Shown here: positions 30,367-40,003 of the stretch, in pieces
Layout of the letters: each line of letters begins with the position of its first letter
Position numbering within the stretch: position 1 is the stretch's first letter
Source of the DNA: Sedimenticola_A sp040506895
GTDB lineage: Bacteria > Pseudomonadota > Gammaproteobacteria > Chromatiales > Chromatiaceae
DNA: 64,000 bases
Direction of reading: 5' to 3'
Assembly (NCBI GenBank): GCA_040506895.1
Contig: JBEVVY010000001.1
Span: 2,279,116-2,343,115, forward strand
Made by a program: the position numbers and the translations under genes
The notes under the pieces: generated by a model
What the model saw: the letters and a program-made list of their open reading frames with translations, nothing else
The model's database searches: none
What the model was told of the DNA's origin: nothing

Positions 30367-31728
30367 CTAGCTCGGCAGGGATATACCCGTCATCTTCTTG
30401 TAGAGGGATACTGCGTAGGTATCGGTCATTCCCGCCACGTAGTCGGTCAGCCGCAGCAGGCGGGTGTAGAGGTTCTGGGAGGGGACGTTGTCCGGCCCGA
30501 CGAACTGCTTGGAGATCAGGTGGGAGGTCATGCGACTGCGTGCAGAGGCCTGTTCCCCGTGCATGGCGATATCGTCCAGGGTCTCGCTGAAGCGCTCCAG
30601 CAGCTCGCCGATCACCTGGAAGCCGGCGGTCTGGATACCCACCACCTCCTGGGCGTTGTAGATGCGCGCCTTGGCCACCGCGATCAGCTGGCCCATGGGC
30701 TCGGTTGCCGGCACCCTGGAGAGCAGGGGCTCGTCGAACCGGCCGCTCATGATATCGGCCTCGTTATCGAGGAAACAGCTCATGGCCTGGCCGATGGCCT
30801 CGTTGATCACCTTGGCCCGCAGGAACTCCACCCTGCCCTTGTCGTCGCTGATGCGGTTCAGCCGCTGCTCCTGCTTCGCACGATCAGGGATCATGGGCCA
30901 GAAGAGATCCATCACCTCGTCCAGGGTGAAGTAGCCGAGCCGGAAACCGTCCTCGATATCGATCACCCGGTAACTGATGTCGTCCGCGGCCTCCACCAGG
31001 AAGGCCAGCGGATGGCGGTGCCAGATGGCACGCGAGGGATCCCGCCGGATCAGTCCCACCTCGTTGGCCACCTCGGTGAAACGCTCACGGTCCTCGACCA
31101 CGAAACCCTGTTTCTTGGCACTGACACCGTTGAAATTGCTGCCGCCAAGGAACGACTCCCTGGGGTACTTGGTGAAAGCGGCCAGGGTGGCGCAGGTGAG
31201 CTGCAGTCCACCCGGATTGTCGGGGTTCTGCAGGCGCGTGAGGATACGGAACCCCTGGGCGTTGCCCTCGAAGCTGAGGAAGTCCTCCTTCTCACTGTCC
31301 TTGAGCACGCCCACCCGGGGCTCACCGTACTTGCCGGTGTGGGCCCAGTGCCTGATGGCATCCTCTCCCGAATGACCGAACGGCGGATTGCCGATATCGT
31401 GGGCCAGGCAGGCGGCGGCGCAGATGTCGCCGAAGTCCGACGCCTCGTGCTGCGCCAGCCCGTGGCGCCGGATGATCTGCTCGCCCACCAGGGTACCCAG
31501 GGAGCGCCCGATGCTCGACGCCTCCAGGCTGTGGGTGAGACGGGTACGGATGTAGTCGACCCGCGAGAGCGGAAAGACCTGGGTCTTGTCCTGCATGCGC
31601 CGGAAGGCCGACGAGAAGACGATGCGGTCGAAGTCGCGCTGAAAGTCGGTGCGCACCGTGGAGGTGCCGGGCTCCTGGCTGGAACCGATACGCTTGCGCG
31701 AGAGGAGCTTGGACCACTGCATCGACAT
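30367..31728 (-). CDS. dgt: Deoxyguanosinetriphosphate triphosphohydrolase
   Basis: A 453-aa HD-domain enzyme that hydrolyses dGTP to deoxyguanosine and triphosphate. The metal-binding residues lie in RLTHSLEASSIG and CLAHDIGNPPFGHSG, and the FEGNAQGFRIL block is diagnostic. The protein is complete. Its TAG stop lies in the CTAG target site of the element at 30106-30366; before insertion this gene and the convergent gene at 29779 would have shared that palindrome as stop. It is divergent from uvrA over 164 bp. Confidence 0.95.
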   Translation of the reverse strand: MSMQWSKLLSRKRIGSSQEPGTSTVRTDFQRDFDRIVFSSAFRRMQDKTQVFPLSRVDYIRTRLTHSLEASSIGRSLGTLVGEQIIRRHGLAQHEASDFGDICAAACLAHDIGNPPFGHSGEDAIRHWAHTGKYGEPRVGVLKDSEKEDFLSFEGNAQGFRILTRLQNPDNPGGLQLTCATLAAFTKYPRESFLGGSNFNGVSAKKQGFVVEDRERFTEVANEVGLIRRDPSRAIWHRHPLAFLVEAADDISYRVIDIEDGFRLGYFTLDEVMDLFWPMIPDRAKQEQRLNRISDDKGRVEFLRAKVINEAIGQAMSCFLDNEADIMSGRFDEPLLSRVPATEPMGQLIAVAKARIYNAQEVVGIQTAGFQVIGELLERFSETLDDIAMHGEQASARSRMTSHLISKQFVGPDNVPSQNLYTRLLRLTDYVAGMTDTYAVSLYKKMTGISLPS

Positions 31729-31892
31729 TGTTGTTATTCACCCGACGTAGATATTTCGGCCATTCTCCACTGCCGCATCCGCCATGTCCACACGGCCGCC
31801 GCATAACCCCTGAAACCAACCCTTGATCAGCCTCCTCGAGACCCGGAGAATGGATCGTTTGATCCTGTTTTGAAAGGACCCCAGGGAACACG

Positions 31893-34800
31893 ATGTCCGA
31901 CGACGTAATCCGCATCAAGAACGCCCACCAGAACAACCTGAAAAACCTCGACCTGGACCTCCCCCTGGGAGAGCTGACAGTGGTCACCGGCGTGAGCGGC
32001 TCGGGCAAATCCTCCCTCGCCTTCGATACCGTCTATGCCGAGGGACAGCGCCGCTACGTGGAGACCTTCTCTCCCTACGCCCGCCAGTTCCTGGACCGCA
32101 TGGACCGCCCCCGGGTGGACCGTATCGAGGGCATCCCGCCGGCCATCGCCATCGACCAGACCAACCCGGTGCGCACCTCCCGCTCCACCGTGGGCACCAT
32201 GACCGAGCTCAACGACCACATCAAGCTGCTGTTCGCCCGGGCATCCCGTCTCTTCTGTCGCGGCTGCGGACGCGAGGTGACCCGCGACACGCCCCAGAGC
32301 ATCGCCGATCATCTTCTTCAGAACCAGGCCGGGGAGCGGGTGGTGATCACCTTCCCCATCCAGGTACCCCACAACTTCACCCTTGATGAGATCAGGGAAC
32401 TGCTGGCCCAGCAGGGCTACACCCGTATTCACAGTGAAACCGCCGAGCGACTCGAGGTGGTACAGGACAGGGTGCGCATCAGCGAGGACCGGCGTGACCG
32501 ACTCACCGAGTCCCTGGAGAGCGCACTGGAGAAGGGCCAGGGACTCATCGCCGCCTATCCCCTGGACGAGGAGCGCAACCCGGGCCAGGCACTGAACTTC
32601 TCGGCCGACCTGCACTGCCCCGACTGCGACATCCACTACCAGGACCCGCTGCCCAACCACTTCTCCTTCAACTCCCCCCTTGGGGCCTGTGACAGCTGCC
32701 GCGGCTTCGGCCGCACCATGGGGGTGGACTACGACCTGGTGATTCCCGACGAGGGAAAGAGCCTGCTGGAAGGCGCCATCAAGCCGTTTCAGACCGACCG
32801 TGCCAAGGAGTGCCAGGAGGACCTGATGGCCGCCGCGACGCGCAGCGGGGTACCGGTGGACATCCCCTGGCGGGAGCTGGACGAAGCGCAACGCCAGTGG
32901 ATCATCGAAGGCGAGGGAGAGTGGGACGGCAGCGGCCGCTGGTACGGGGTGCAGCGCTTCTTCGACTTCCTGGAGACCAAGAGCTACAAGATGCACATCC
33001 GGGTGCTGCTCTCCAAGTACCGCGCCTACGACAGCTGCGCCGCCTGTGGCGGTGCTCGTCTCAAGGACCCCTCCCTGGATTTCCGGGTGGGCAGCCTGGC
33101 GGATGCCGACAAGGCGCTCGATCCCGCCCTGCGTTTCCGCCACGGCACTGTCCGCATGGACCAGGCGACCTGGACCTCGCTGCCGGGCCTCAACATCCAC
33201 GACCTGATGCAGCTGCCGCTCGCAGGCCTGAGAGCTTTCTGCCAGGCACTGGAGCTGCCCGCCGGGCTGGGCGAGGCCAGCGACCTGCTGATGGAAGAGA
33301 TCAGGGCACGCCTCGACTACCTCTGCCAGGTGGGCCTGGGCTACCTCACCCTGGACCGCCAGTCCCGCACCCTCTCCGGCGGCGAGGTGCAGCGCATCAA
33401 CCTCACCACCGCCCTGGGCACCTCCCTGGTCAACACCCTGTTCGTACTGGATGAGCCGAGCATCGGCCTCCACCCACGGGATATCGATCGCATCAACGGC
33501 GTACTCCAGCGGCTGAGGGACTCGGGCAACTCCCTGCTGGTGGTGGAGCACGATCCACAGATCATGCTGGCCGCGGACCGCATCCTCGATATCGGTCCCG
33601 GGCCCGGTGAGCATGGCGGCGAGATCACCTTTTTCGGCACCCCTGCCGAGCTGGTGCAGAGCGAGCACTCCCTGACCGCCGACTATCTCAGCGGCCGCAA
33701 ACAGGTCGCCCCCCAGGAGGCGCCGAACCTGCCCGACGAGGAGACCGACTACATCGAGATCCTCAACGCCACGGAACACAACCTGAAGGGTGTGGATGTT
33801 CGCATCCCCCTCAATCGACTGGTCTGTATCACCGGCGTCTCGGGCTCCGGCAAGAGCACCCTGGTGCAGGATGTTCTCTACAACGCCCTGGCCAAGCTGA
33901 AGGGCACCCCCAAGGAGCAAGCGGGCGCCCACGGGGAGATCCTGGGTCACGAGCAGATCACCGAGGTGGTGATGCTGGACCAGTCCCCCATCGGCAAGAC
34001 CTCCCGCTCCAATCCCGCCAGCTACGTGGGCGGGCTCGATGCCATCCGCAAGCTGTTCGCCAAGACCGCGCTGTCCAAAGAGCGCGGCTATACCGCCGGC
34101 ACCTTCAGCTTCAACTCCGGCAACGGCCGCTGCCCCACCTGCTCCGGCTCCGGCTTCGAACACGTGGAGATGCAGTTCCTCAGCGACGTCTACCTGCGCT
34201 GCCCCGACTGCAACGGCAGCCGCTACCGGGGCGAGGTGCTGGAAGTACGCATCGACGGCAGTTCCATCGCCGACATCCTCGCCATGACCGTCACCGAGGC
34301 GCTCGCCTTCTTCCGCGGCAACACCGAGGTACGCCGCGCCCTGGAGCCCCTGGAGGCGGTGGGCCTGAGCTACCTCAGGCTGGGCCAGCCGGTACCCACC
34401 CTTTCGGGAGGCGAGGCCCAGCGGCTCAAGCTGGCCGGCTACCTGGCCAAGGCCAGGGGCGGCAAGCAGCGCAAGGGGCCGATCCTGTTCCTGCTGGACG
34501 AACCCACCACCGGGCTGCACTTCGACGATATCGCCACCCTGTTGCAGGCGTTCCAGCGACTGCTGGTGCGGGGCCACAGCCTGCTGGTGATCGAACACAA
34601 CCTGGATGTGATCCGCGCCGCCGACTGGCTGATCGACCTGGGCCCCGAGGGGGGCGACGGTGGTGGAGAGATCATCTGCGAGGGCTCCCCTGAACAGGTG
34701 AGCAGGCACCGCACCAGCCACACCGGCAGGGCACTGCGGGAGTATGCCGAGAACATGGCTGCCCTGGCCAAGGCCGGGCCGGCACCGACAGCCGAACGGA

Positions 34801-37424
34801 AAGCCCCCGCCAGGGAGCGGCAGATCGAGATCCGCCACGCCCGCGAACACAATCTGCGCAACATCAATATCGAGATACCGCGCGACCGCTTCACCGTGAT
34901 CACCGGCGTCTCAGGCAGCGGCAAGAGCACCATCGCCTTCGATATCCTCTTCAACGAGGGACAGCGCCGCTACCTGGAGTCGCTCAACGCCTACGCCCGC
35001 CAGTTCGTGCAACCCGCCACCCGGCCGGACGTGGACGCCATCTTCGGCATCCCCCCCACGGTGGCCATCGAACAGCGCACCAGCCGGGGCGGTCACAAGA
35101 GCACCCTGGCCACCATGACCGAGATCCACCACTTTCTGCGGCTGCTGTTCGTGAAGCTCGGCATCCAGTACTGCCCCGACTGCCAAGTGCCGATCCAGCC
35201 CCAGAGCCGGGAGGAGATCTTCGCCCAACTCCTGCGCAGCTACCGCGGGCAGCGCATCGCCCTGATGGCACCACTGATCGTCAACCGAAAAGGTATCTAC
35301 AACGACCTGGCGAAGTGGGCCGACCGCAAGGGCTACGCCTTTCTGCGGGTGGACGGCGAACCCGCCCCCACCCATGACTGGCCCGCCCTCGACCGCTACA
35401 GGGAGCACAATATCGACCTGCCGGTGGGCGAGATCGATGTCGCCCCGGAGACCGAACACGAGCTGCAGACCCTGCTCACCGAGGCCCTCAACCAGGGCAA
35501 GGGGGTGGTACGTATCATCGGACTGCAGGGGGCGAGCCCCGCCGGCAGCGGTGAGGGCTGGTGCGGCGAGGAGCGCAGCTTCTCCACCCAGCGCACCTGC
35601 CCCGACTGCGGTACCGGCTTCGAGGAGCCCGATCCGCGGCTCTTCTCCTACAACTCCAAGTACGGCTGGTGCCCCGACTGCTACGGCACCGGCGCGGTGC
35701 TGGCGGAGTTCGACCAGGAACAGAGCGGCGAGGAGGATCAGTGGCTCAACGCGGAAGAGGAGAGCAGCGAGGTCTGCCCCGCCTGCGAAGGGAGCCGCCT
35801 GCGCCCCGAGGCCCTCTCCATCTATTTCCATGACTGGTCCATTGCCGACTACTCCGCCTGCAGCGTGGACGAGGCCGCCAAGGTGTTCGACGAGCTGAAG
35901 CTCTCCGGCCGGGAGCTGGCCATCGGCCAGGACCTGCTGACCGAGATCGGCAACCGGCTCAGTTTCCTGAAAGAGGTGGGACTGGGCTATCTGACCCTGG
36001 ACCGAGCCGCCCCCACCCTCTCCGGAGGCGAGGCCCAGCGTATCCGGCTGGCCGCCCAGTTGGGCTCCAACCTGCAGGGTGTCTGCTACATCCTGGACGA
36101 GCCAACCATCGGGCTCCATCCACGGGACAACAGGATGCTGCTCGATACCCTCGGCAAGCTGGAGGGCAAGGGCAACACCGTTGTGGTGGTGGAGCACGAC
36201 GAGGAGACCATACGTCGTGCCCAGCACCTGGTGGATATCGGCCCCGGCGCCGGTGTGCGGGGTGGCCAGGTGGTGGCGGAAGGGGATATCGAAGAGCTGA
36301 TGGCCTGCCCAGACTCCCTCACCGGCCGGTTCCTGGCGAAGCCCCTGAAACACCCCCTGATGCCCCGCCGCCCGGTAAAGGCCGAAAACTACCTGGAGAT
36401 CGTCGGCGCCCGGCAGAACAACCTGCGCGAGCTCGATATCCGCATCCCCCTCGACCGACTGGTCTGCGTCACCGGTGTCTCGGGCTCGGGCAAGAGCACC
36501 CTTATCCGAGAGGTGCTGGCGTCCAATCTCAAGCGCCTGTTGCAGCAGAAAGGAAAAAGGGGACGCAAGCCCAAAAACCATCTCCAGGGCTGCAGCGCCC
36601 TGAAGGGTGCGGAGCACCTGGAGCGGATACTCGAGGTGGACCAGACCCCCATCGGCAAGACACCCCGCTCCTGCCCTGTCACCTATATCGGCTTCTGGGA
36701 CCAGATCCGCAAGCTCTTCGCCGCCACCGGCGAGGCCCGCATCCATGGCTGGGACGCCGGGCGTTTCTCCTTCAACACCCGGAGTGGTCGCTGTGACGCC
36801 TGCGACGGCCAGGGCGTGAAGAAGGTTGAGATGAGCTTCCTGCCCGACGTGAAGATGGTCTGCGACGCCTGTGGCGGCAAGCGTTTCAACCCCGAGACCC
36901 TCTCCATCCACTACAAGGGCAAGAGCATCGGCGACGTGCTGAACATGAGCGTCGACGAGGCGGTGGAGTACTTCGAGGCCCACCCCGGGATACACCACGC
37001 CCTCACCCTGCTGCAGGACGTGGGCCTGGGCTACATCACCCTGGGCCAGCAGAGCCCCACCCTCTCAGGCGGCGAGGCCCAGCGCATCAAGCTGGTCACC
37101 GAACTGGCCAAGGCGAAACCGAGCATGCGGCGCAAACCGGCCTCCACCCTCTATGTGCTGGATGAGCCTACTGTCGGCCTGCACATGGCCGACGTGGAGA
37201 AGCTGATCCGGGTACTGCATCGACTGGTGGAGAGCGGCCACTCGGTGGTGGTGATCGAGCACAACCTGGACATCATCGCCGAGGCGGACTGGATCATCGA
37301 TATGGGCCCCGAAGGGGGCGAGGCGGGCGGCCAGGTGGTGGCCGAGGGCAGACCGGAGAAGATCGCCCGCACCACCAGGCGCTCCCAGACCGGCAAGGCA
37401 CTGGCCGAGTTCCTGTCGGAATGA
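31893..37424 (+). CDS. uvrA: Double-length UvrA-like excinuclease subunit
   Basis: An 1843-aa protein made of two UvrA-like halves fused in one frame; E. coli UvrA has 940. Four Walker A motifs GVSGSGKS start at residues 33, 648, 1005 and 1528. Four LSGGE signatures start at 494, 837, 1376 and 1724. Zinc-finger CxxC pairs are present in both halves. The first half has standard UvrA spacing. In the second, Walker A to signature is about 90 residues shorter and the insertion-domain region (FDFLETKSYKMHIRVLLSKY in the first half) is missing. UvrA dimers scan DNA for lesions, so this could be a covalent pseudodimer. No LexA box was seen upstream. A start supported by AGGGA. Confidence 0.9.
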   Translation: MSDDVIRIKNAHQNNLKNLDLDLPLGELTVVTGVSGSGKSSLAFDTVYAEGQRRYVETFSPYARQFLDRMDRPRVDRIEGIPPAIAIDQTNPVRTSRSTVGTMTELNDHIKLLFARASRLFCRGCGREVTRDTPQSIADHLLQNQAGERVVITFPIQVPHNFTLDEIRELLAQQGYTRIHSETAERLEVVQDRVRISEDRRDRLTESLESALEKGQGLIAAYPLDEERNPGQALNFSADLHCPDCDIHYQDPLPNHFSFNSPLGACDSCRGFGRTMGVDYDLVIPDEGKSLLEGAIKPFQTDRAKECQEDLMAAATRSGVPVDIPWRELDEAQRQWIIEGEGEWDGSGRWYGVQRFFDFLETKSYKMHIRVLLSKYRAYDSCAACGGARLKDPSLDFRVGSLADADKALDPALRFRHGTVRMDQATWTSLPGLNIHDLMQLPLAGLRAFCQALELPAGLGEASDLLMEEIRARLDYLCQVGLGYLTLDRQSRTLSGGEVQRINLTTALGTSLVNTLFVLDEPSIGLHPRDIDRINGVLQRLRDSGNSLLVVEHDPQIMLAADRILDIGPGPGEHGGEITFFGTPAELVQSEHSLTADYLSGRKQVAPQEAPNLPDEETDYIEILNATEHNLKGVDVRIPLNRLVCITGVSGSGKSTLVQDVLYNALAKLKGTPKEQAGAHGEILGHEQITEVVMLDQSPIGKTSRSNPASYVGGLDAIRKLFAKTALSKERGYTAGTFSFNSGNGRCPTCSGSGFEHVEMQFLSDVYLRCPDCNGSRYRGEVLEVRIDGSSIADILAMTVTEALAFFRGNTEVRRALEPLEAVGLSYLRLGQPVPTLSGGEAQRLKLAGYLAKARGGKQRKGPILFLLDEPTTGLHFDDIATLLQAFQRLLVRGHSLLVIEHNLDVIRAADWLIDLGPEGGDGGGEIICEGSPEQVSRHRTSHTGRALREYAENMAALAKAGPAPTAERKAPARERQIEIRHAREHNLRNINIEIPRDRFTVITGVSGSGKSTIAFDILFNEGQRRYLESLNAYARQFVQPATRPDVDAIFGIPPTVAIEQRTSRGGHKSTLATMTEIHHFLRLLFVKLGIQYCPDCQVPIQPQSREEIFAQLLRSYRGQRIALMAPLIVNRKGIYNDLAKWADRKGYAFLRVDGEPAPTHDWPALDRYREHNIDLPVGEIDVAPETEHELQTLLTEALNQGKGVVRIIGLQGASPAGSGEGWCGEERSFSTQRTCPDCGTGFEEPDPRLFSYNSKYGWCPDCYGTGAVLAEFDQEQSGEEDQWLNAEEESSEVCPACEGSRLRPEALSIYFHDWSIADYSACSVDEAAKVFDELKLSGRELAIGQDLLTEIGNRLSFLKEVGLGYLTLDRAAPTLSGGEAQRIRLAAQLGSNLQGVCYILDEPTIGLHPRDNRMLLDTLGKLEGKGNTVVVVEHDEETIRRAQHLVDIGPGAGVRGGQVVAEGDIEELMACPDSLTGRFLAKPLKHPLMPRRPVKAENYLEIVGARQNNLRELDIRIPLDRLVCVTGVSGSGKSTLIREVLASNLKRLLQQKGKRGRKPKNHLQGCSALKGAEHLERILEVDQTPIGKTPRSCPVTYIGFWDQIRKLFAATGEARIHGWDAGRFSFNTRSGRCDACDGQGVKKVEMSFLPDVKMVCDACGGKRFNPETLSIHYKGKSIGDVLNMSVDEAVEYFEAHPGIHHALTLLQDVGLGYITLGQQSPTLSGGEAQRIKLVTELAKAKPSMRRKPASTLYVLDEPTVGLHMADVEKLIRVLHRLVESGHSVVVIEHNLDIIAEADWIIDMGPEGGEAGGQVVAEGRPEKIARTTRRSQTGKALAEFLSE

Positions 37425-37498
37425 ACTTGTTATCAGCCACCCTGTCTGTACACTGACCGAAAGCGGCTGAAGAGAAAGACCACCCAATGGAGAACCAG

Positions 37499-37945
37499 AT
37501 GAAGTTTATTACCACCGCCCTGCTCCTGGTACCTGCCATCGCCCTGGCAGTCCCGCCCCAGAAGAGCCCCCACACCTTCGCCCAGATGAAGGAGAGTATG
37601 CTGCCCTCAATGGCCGAATCCCTGCCTTACATGAAGGAGTCCAGGGCCTGCGTCAGCAAGAGCAGCAATTCCGAGCAGCTCAACAATTGCGCCGAAATCA
37701 TGATGGAGTTCCGCAACAAGATGATGGGCAGTGCCCCGGGCAACCCGGGCCAGCAGCCGCCAAAGAGTCCGAAAATGGAGTGGAGCCCTGAACTGAAAGA
37801 GCAGATCCTTACCAATATCGACGCCTCCATCAAGAACACCACCGCCGCCCTGGGCTGCCTGGAAGCCAGCAGCAGCAACGAGCAGATGGTCAACTGCATG
37901 GAGAAGGCCGGGTTCAAACGCCCGCAACCTGCACAGCGCCGCTAA
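37499..37945 (+). CDS. Secreted hypothetical protein with four cysteines
   Basis: A 148-aa protein. The start MKFITTALL is chosen because GGAG lies just upstream and it gives a clean signal peptide ending AIALA; an ATG four codons earlier is possible. The mature part is Met-rich near the N-terminus (MKESMLPSMAESLPYMKES). It has two similar segments, each with a cysteine pair (ACVSKSSNSEQLNNCAEIM and GCLEASSSNEQMVNCMEKA), suggesting an internal duplication with two disulfides. No family recognised. It follows uvrA by 74 bp. Confidence 0.75.
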   Translation: MKFITTALLLVPAIALAVPPQKSPHTFAQMKESMLPSMAESLPYMKESRACVSKSSNSEQLNNCAEIMMEFRNKMMGSAPGNPGQQPPKSPKMEWSPELKEQILTNIDASIKNTTAALGCLEASSSNEQMVNCMEKAGFKRPQPAQRR

Positions 37946-37961
37946 ACGGTGGCGAAGCCTG

Positions 37962-37985
37962 CTCCGGCGCCTGTAGGCGCCGGAG
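37962..37985. terminator. Strong hairpin after the secreted protein gene
   Basis: A perfect 10-bp GC-rich stem (37962-37971 with 37976-37985) with a 4-base loop, 16 bp after the stop codon. No T tract follows, so it may be a weak or factor-assisted terminator, or an mRNA end stabiliser. Confidence 0.45.
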
Positions 37986-38173
37986 TCCTATAAGCTAATA
38001 TCCTGTTTTTACCTATCTTTTCTGACTCAAACCCTGTAGTATCCCCTGCCCTGCGCTACTGGGTGTCTATACTCACTCACTGATCAGACCATTTTCCCGA
38101 CCGCTCTCTTGCCGATTCCGGTTGGACTGTTACACCAGGGCCCTGCCCTGCTTATCCGCAAGGAACCCGTTCA

Positions 38174-39931
38174 ATGTCCTCCGCTGACAACACCGTTCCC
38201 GGTTTCATTAACCTGGGACTTATCGAGCCCGTGCTCAAGGCCCTGGATGACGTGGGTTACGAAACCCCCTCGCCAATCCAGGCACAGACCATCCCCCACA
38301 TCCTGGACGGCAGCGACCTGCTGGGCCAGGCCCAGACCGGCACCGGCAAGACCGCCGCCTTTGCCCTGCCCCTCCTCTCCAGGATCGACCTCAGCAAGAA
38401 AGACCCCCAGGTACTTGTACTGGCCCCCACAAGGGAACTGGCGATCCAGGTGGCCGAGGCGTTCCAGCGCTACGCCACCCACATGAAAGGGTTCCATGTA
38501 CTGCCGATCTACGGCGGCCAGGACTACCGTGTCCAGCTGCGTCCGCTGAAACGTGGCGTGCACGTGGTGGTGGGCACCCCCGGCCGCGTGATGGACCACA
38601 TGCGAAAAGGCTCCCTGAAGCTGGATAACCTGAGTACCCTGGTGCTGGACGAGGCCGACGAGATGCTGCGTATGGGCTTCATTGATGACGTCGAATGGGT
38701 CCTTGAACAGACCCCCGAGCAGCGCCAGATCGCCCTCTTCTCGGCCACCATGCCGAGTGTGATCCGCCGTATCGCCCAGAAGCACCTCAGCAATCCGGAA
38801 GAGATCACCATCAAGGTGAAGACCACCACCGCCGAGACCATCCGCCAACGCTACTGGCTGGTGAGCGGCCTGCACAAGCTGGATGCCCTGACCCGCATCC
38901 TCGAGGCGGAACCCTTCGACGGCATCATCATCTTCGTGCGCACCAAGACCGCCACCATCGAGCTGGCAGAGAAGCTCCAGGCGCGGGGTTATGCAACGGC
39001 CCCTCTCAACGGCGACATTGCCCAGAAGGACCGCGAACGGACGGTGGAGAAGCTCAAGGGTGGCAAGCTGGACATCCTGGTGGCCACCGACGTGGCGGCC
39101 CGTGGATTGGATGTGCAGCGTATCAGCCATGTCATCAACTACGACATCCCCTACGACACGGAGGCCTACGTGCACCGCATCGGGCGTACCGGCCGCGCCG
39201 GCCGCAGTGGTGATGCGATCCTGTTCGTTGCCCCCCGTGAGCGCCGCCTGCTGAAGGCTATCGAGAAAGCGACACGCAAACAGATCGAACTGATGGAACT
39301 CCCCTCTGCGGAGACCATCAACGACAAGCGTATCGCACGCTTCAAAGACCAGATCACCGACACCCTGGCCACCGAGGAACTCGGTTTTTTCTACCAGTTG
39401 ATGGAGCAGTACCAGCAGGAACACAACATCTCCGCCCTGGAGATCGCCGCCGCCCTGGCAAAGCTGGTACAGGGCGACCAGCCGATGCTGCTCTCCAGCA
39501 AGCCGGTAAAAGCCAGCCGGGCGGAGCGAAGCGAGCGCAGACAGGAGGAGGGACGCGAGAAGAGAAGGGAGCGCCCACAACGCAAACCTGAAAACCCACC
39601 CGAGGAGGGCATGGAGCGGTTTCGCATCGAAGTGGGCCACAACCACGAGGTGAAGCCGGGCAATATCGTTGGCGCCATCGCCAACGAGGCGGGCCTGGAC
39701 AGCCAGTATATAGGCCACATCCGGATCTTCGACGACCACAGCCTGGTGGACCTGCCGGAGGGGATGCCGAAGGATATTTTCCAGGACCTGAAAAAGACAT
39801 GGGTCTGCGGGCAGAAGCTCAATATCTCACGGCTCGATGAGCCCGAGGCCAAGGCACCGAAAAAGAAAAAACCCAAGCGCAAGACAAAGAACAAGCCGAA
39901 AAGAAAGAAAGACAAATCCGTTCAGAACTGA
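38174..39931 (+). CDS. DEAD-box ATP-dependent RNA helicase, DeaD/CsdA-like
   Basis: A 585-aa RNA helicase. Walker A AQTGTGKT is at residues 53-60, followed by DEAD in LVLDEADEMLRMGF, SAT, and HRIGRTGRAGR. A basic linker (about 445-480) precedes the DbpA-type RNA-binding domain (MERFRIEVGHNHEVKPGNIVG), then a lysine-rich tail. This layout matches DeaD/CsdA, which unwinds rRNA and mRNA and is cold-induced in many bacteria. A 228-bp spacer precedes the gene, long enough for a regulatory leader. AAGGA precedes the ATG. Confidence 0.9.
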   Translation: MSSADNTVPGFINLGLIEPVLKALDDVGYETPSPIQAQTIPHILDGSDLLGQAQTGTGKTAAFALPLLSRIDLSKKDPQVLVLAPTRELAIQVAEAFQRYATHMKGFHVLPIYGGQDYRVQLRPLKRGVHVVVGTPGRVMDHMRKGSLKLDNLSTLVLDEADEMLRMGFIDDVEWVLEQTPEQRQIALFSATMPSVIRRIAQKHLSNPEEITIKVKTTTAETIRQRYWLVSGLHKLDALTRILEAEPFDGIIIFVRTKTATIELAEKLQARGYATAPLNGDIAQKDRERTVEKLKGGKLDILVATDVAARGLDVQRISHVINYDIPYDTEAYVHRIGRTGRAGRSGDAILFVAPRERRLLKAIEKATRKQIELMELPSAETINDKRIARFKDQITDTLATEELGFFYQLMEQYQQEHNISALEIAAALAKLVQGDQPMLLSSKPVKASRAERSERRQEEGREKRRERPQRKPENPPEEGMERFRIEVGHNHEVKPGNIVGAIANEAGLDSQYIGHIRIFDDHSLVDLPEGMPKDIFQDLKKTWVCGQKLNISRLDEPEAKAPKKKKPKRKTKNKPKRKKDKSVQN

Positions 39932-39945
39932 TGCCGCTTCAGGAT

Positions 39946-39966
39946 GGGCCGGGGCATACCCGGCCC
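39946..39966. terminator. GC-rich hairpin between convergent helicase and arfB genes
   Basis: A perfect 8-bp stem GGGCCGGG/CCCGGCCC (39946-39953 with 39959-39966) in the 72-bp space between two gene ends. It lacks a T tract on either strand, so it is only a possible terminator. Confidence 0.4.
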
Positions 39967-40003
39967 GCCATCAACAGACAGCAGAGCAGGACGCCCTTCT
40001 GTA

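Noticed and set aside
31729..31892. LexA box in front of uvrA
   Set aside because: No CTGT-N8-ACAG palindrome is present in the dgt-uvrA spacer; the nearest matches lack one arm.
31827..36998. Very long open frames on the minus strand (1007 and 695 codons)
   Set aside because: They lie antisense to uvrA, show no motifs, and arise from the GC-rich codon use of uvrA.
38171..39739. 522-codon open frame on the minus strand
   Set aside because: It is antisense to a helicase gene with all conserved motifs and has no recognisable domain.
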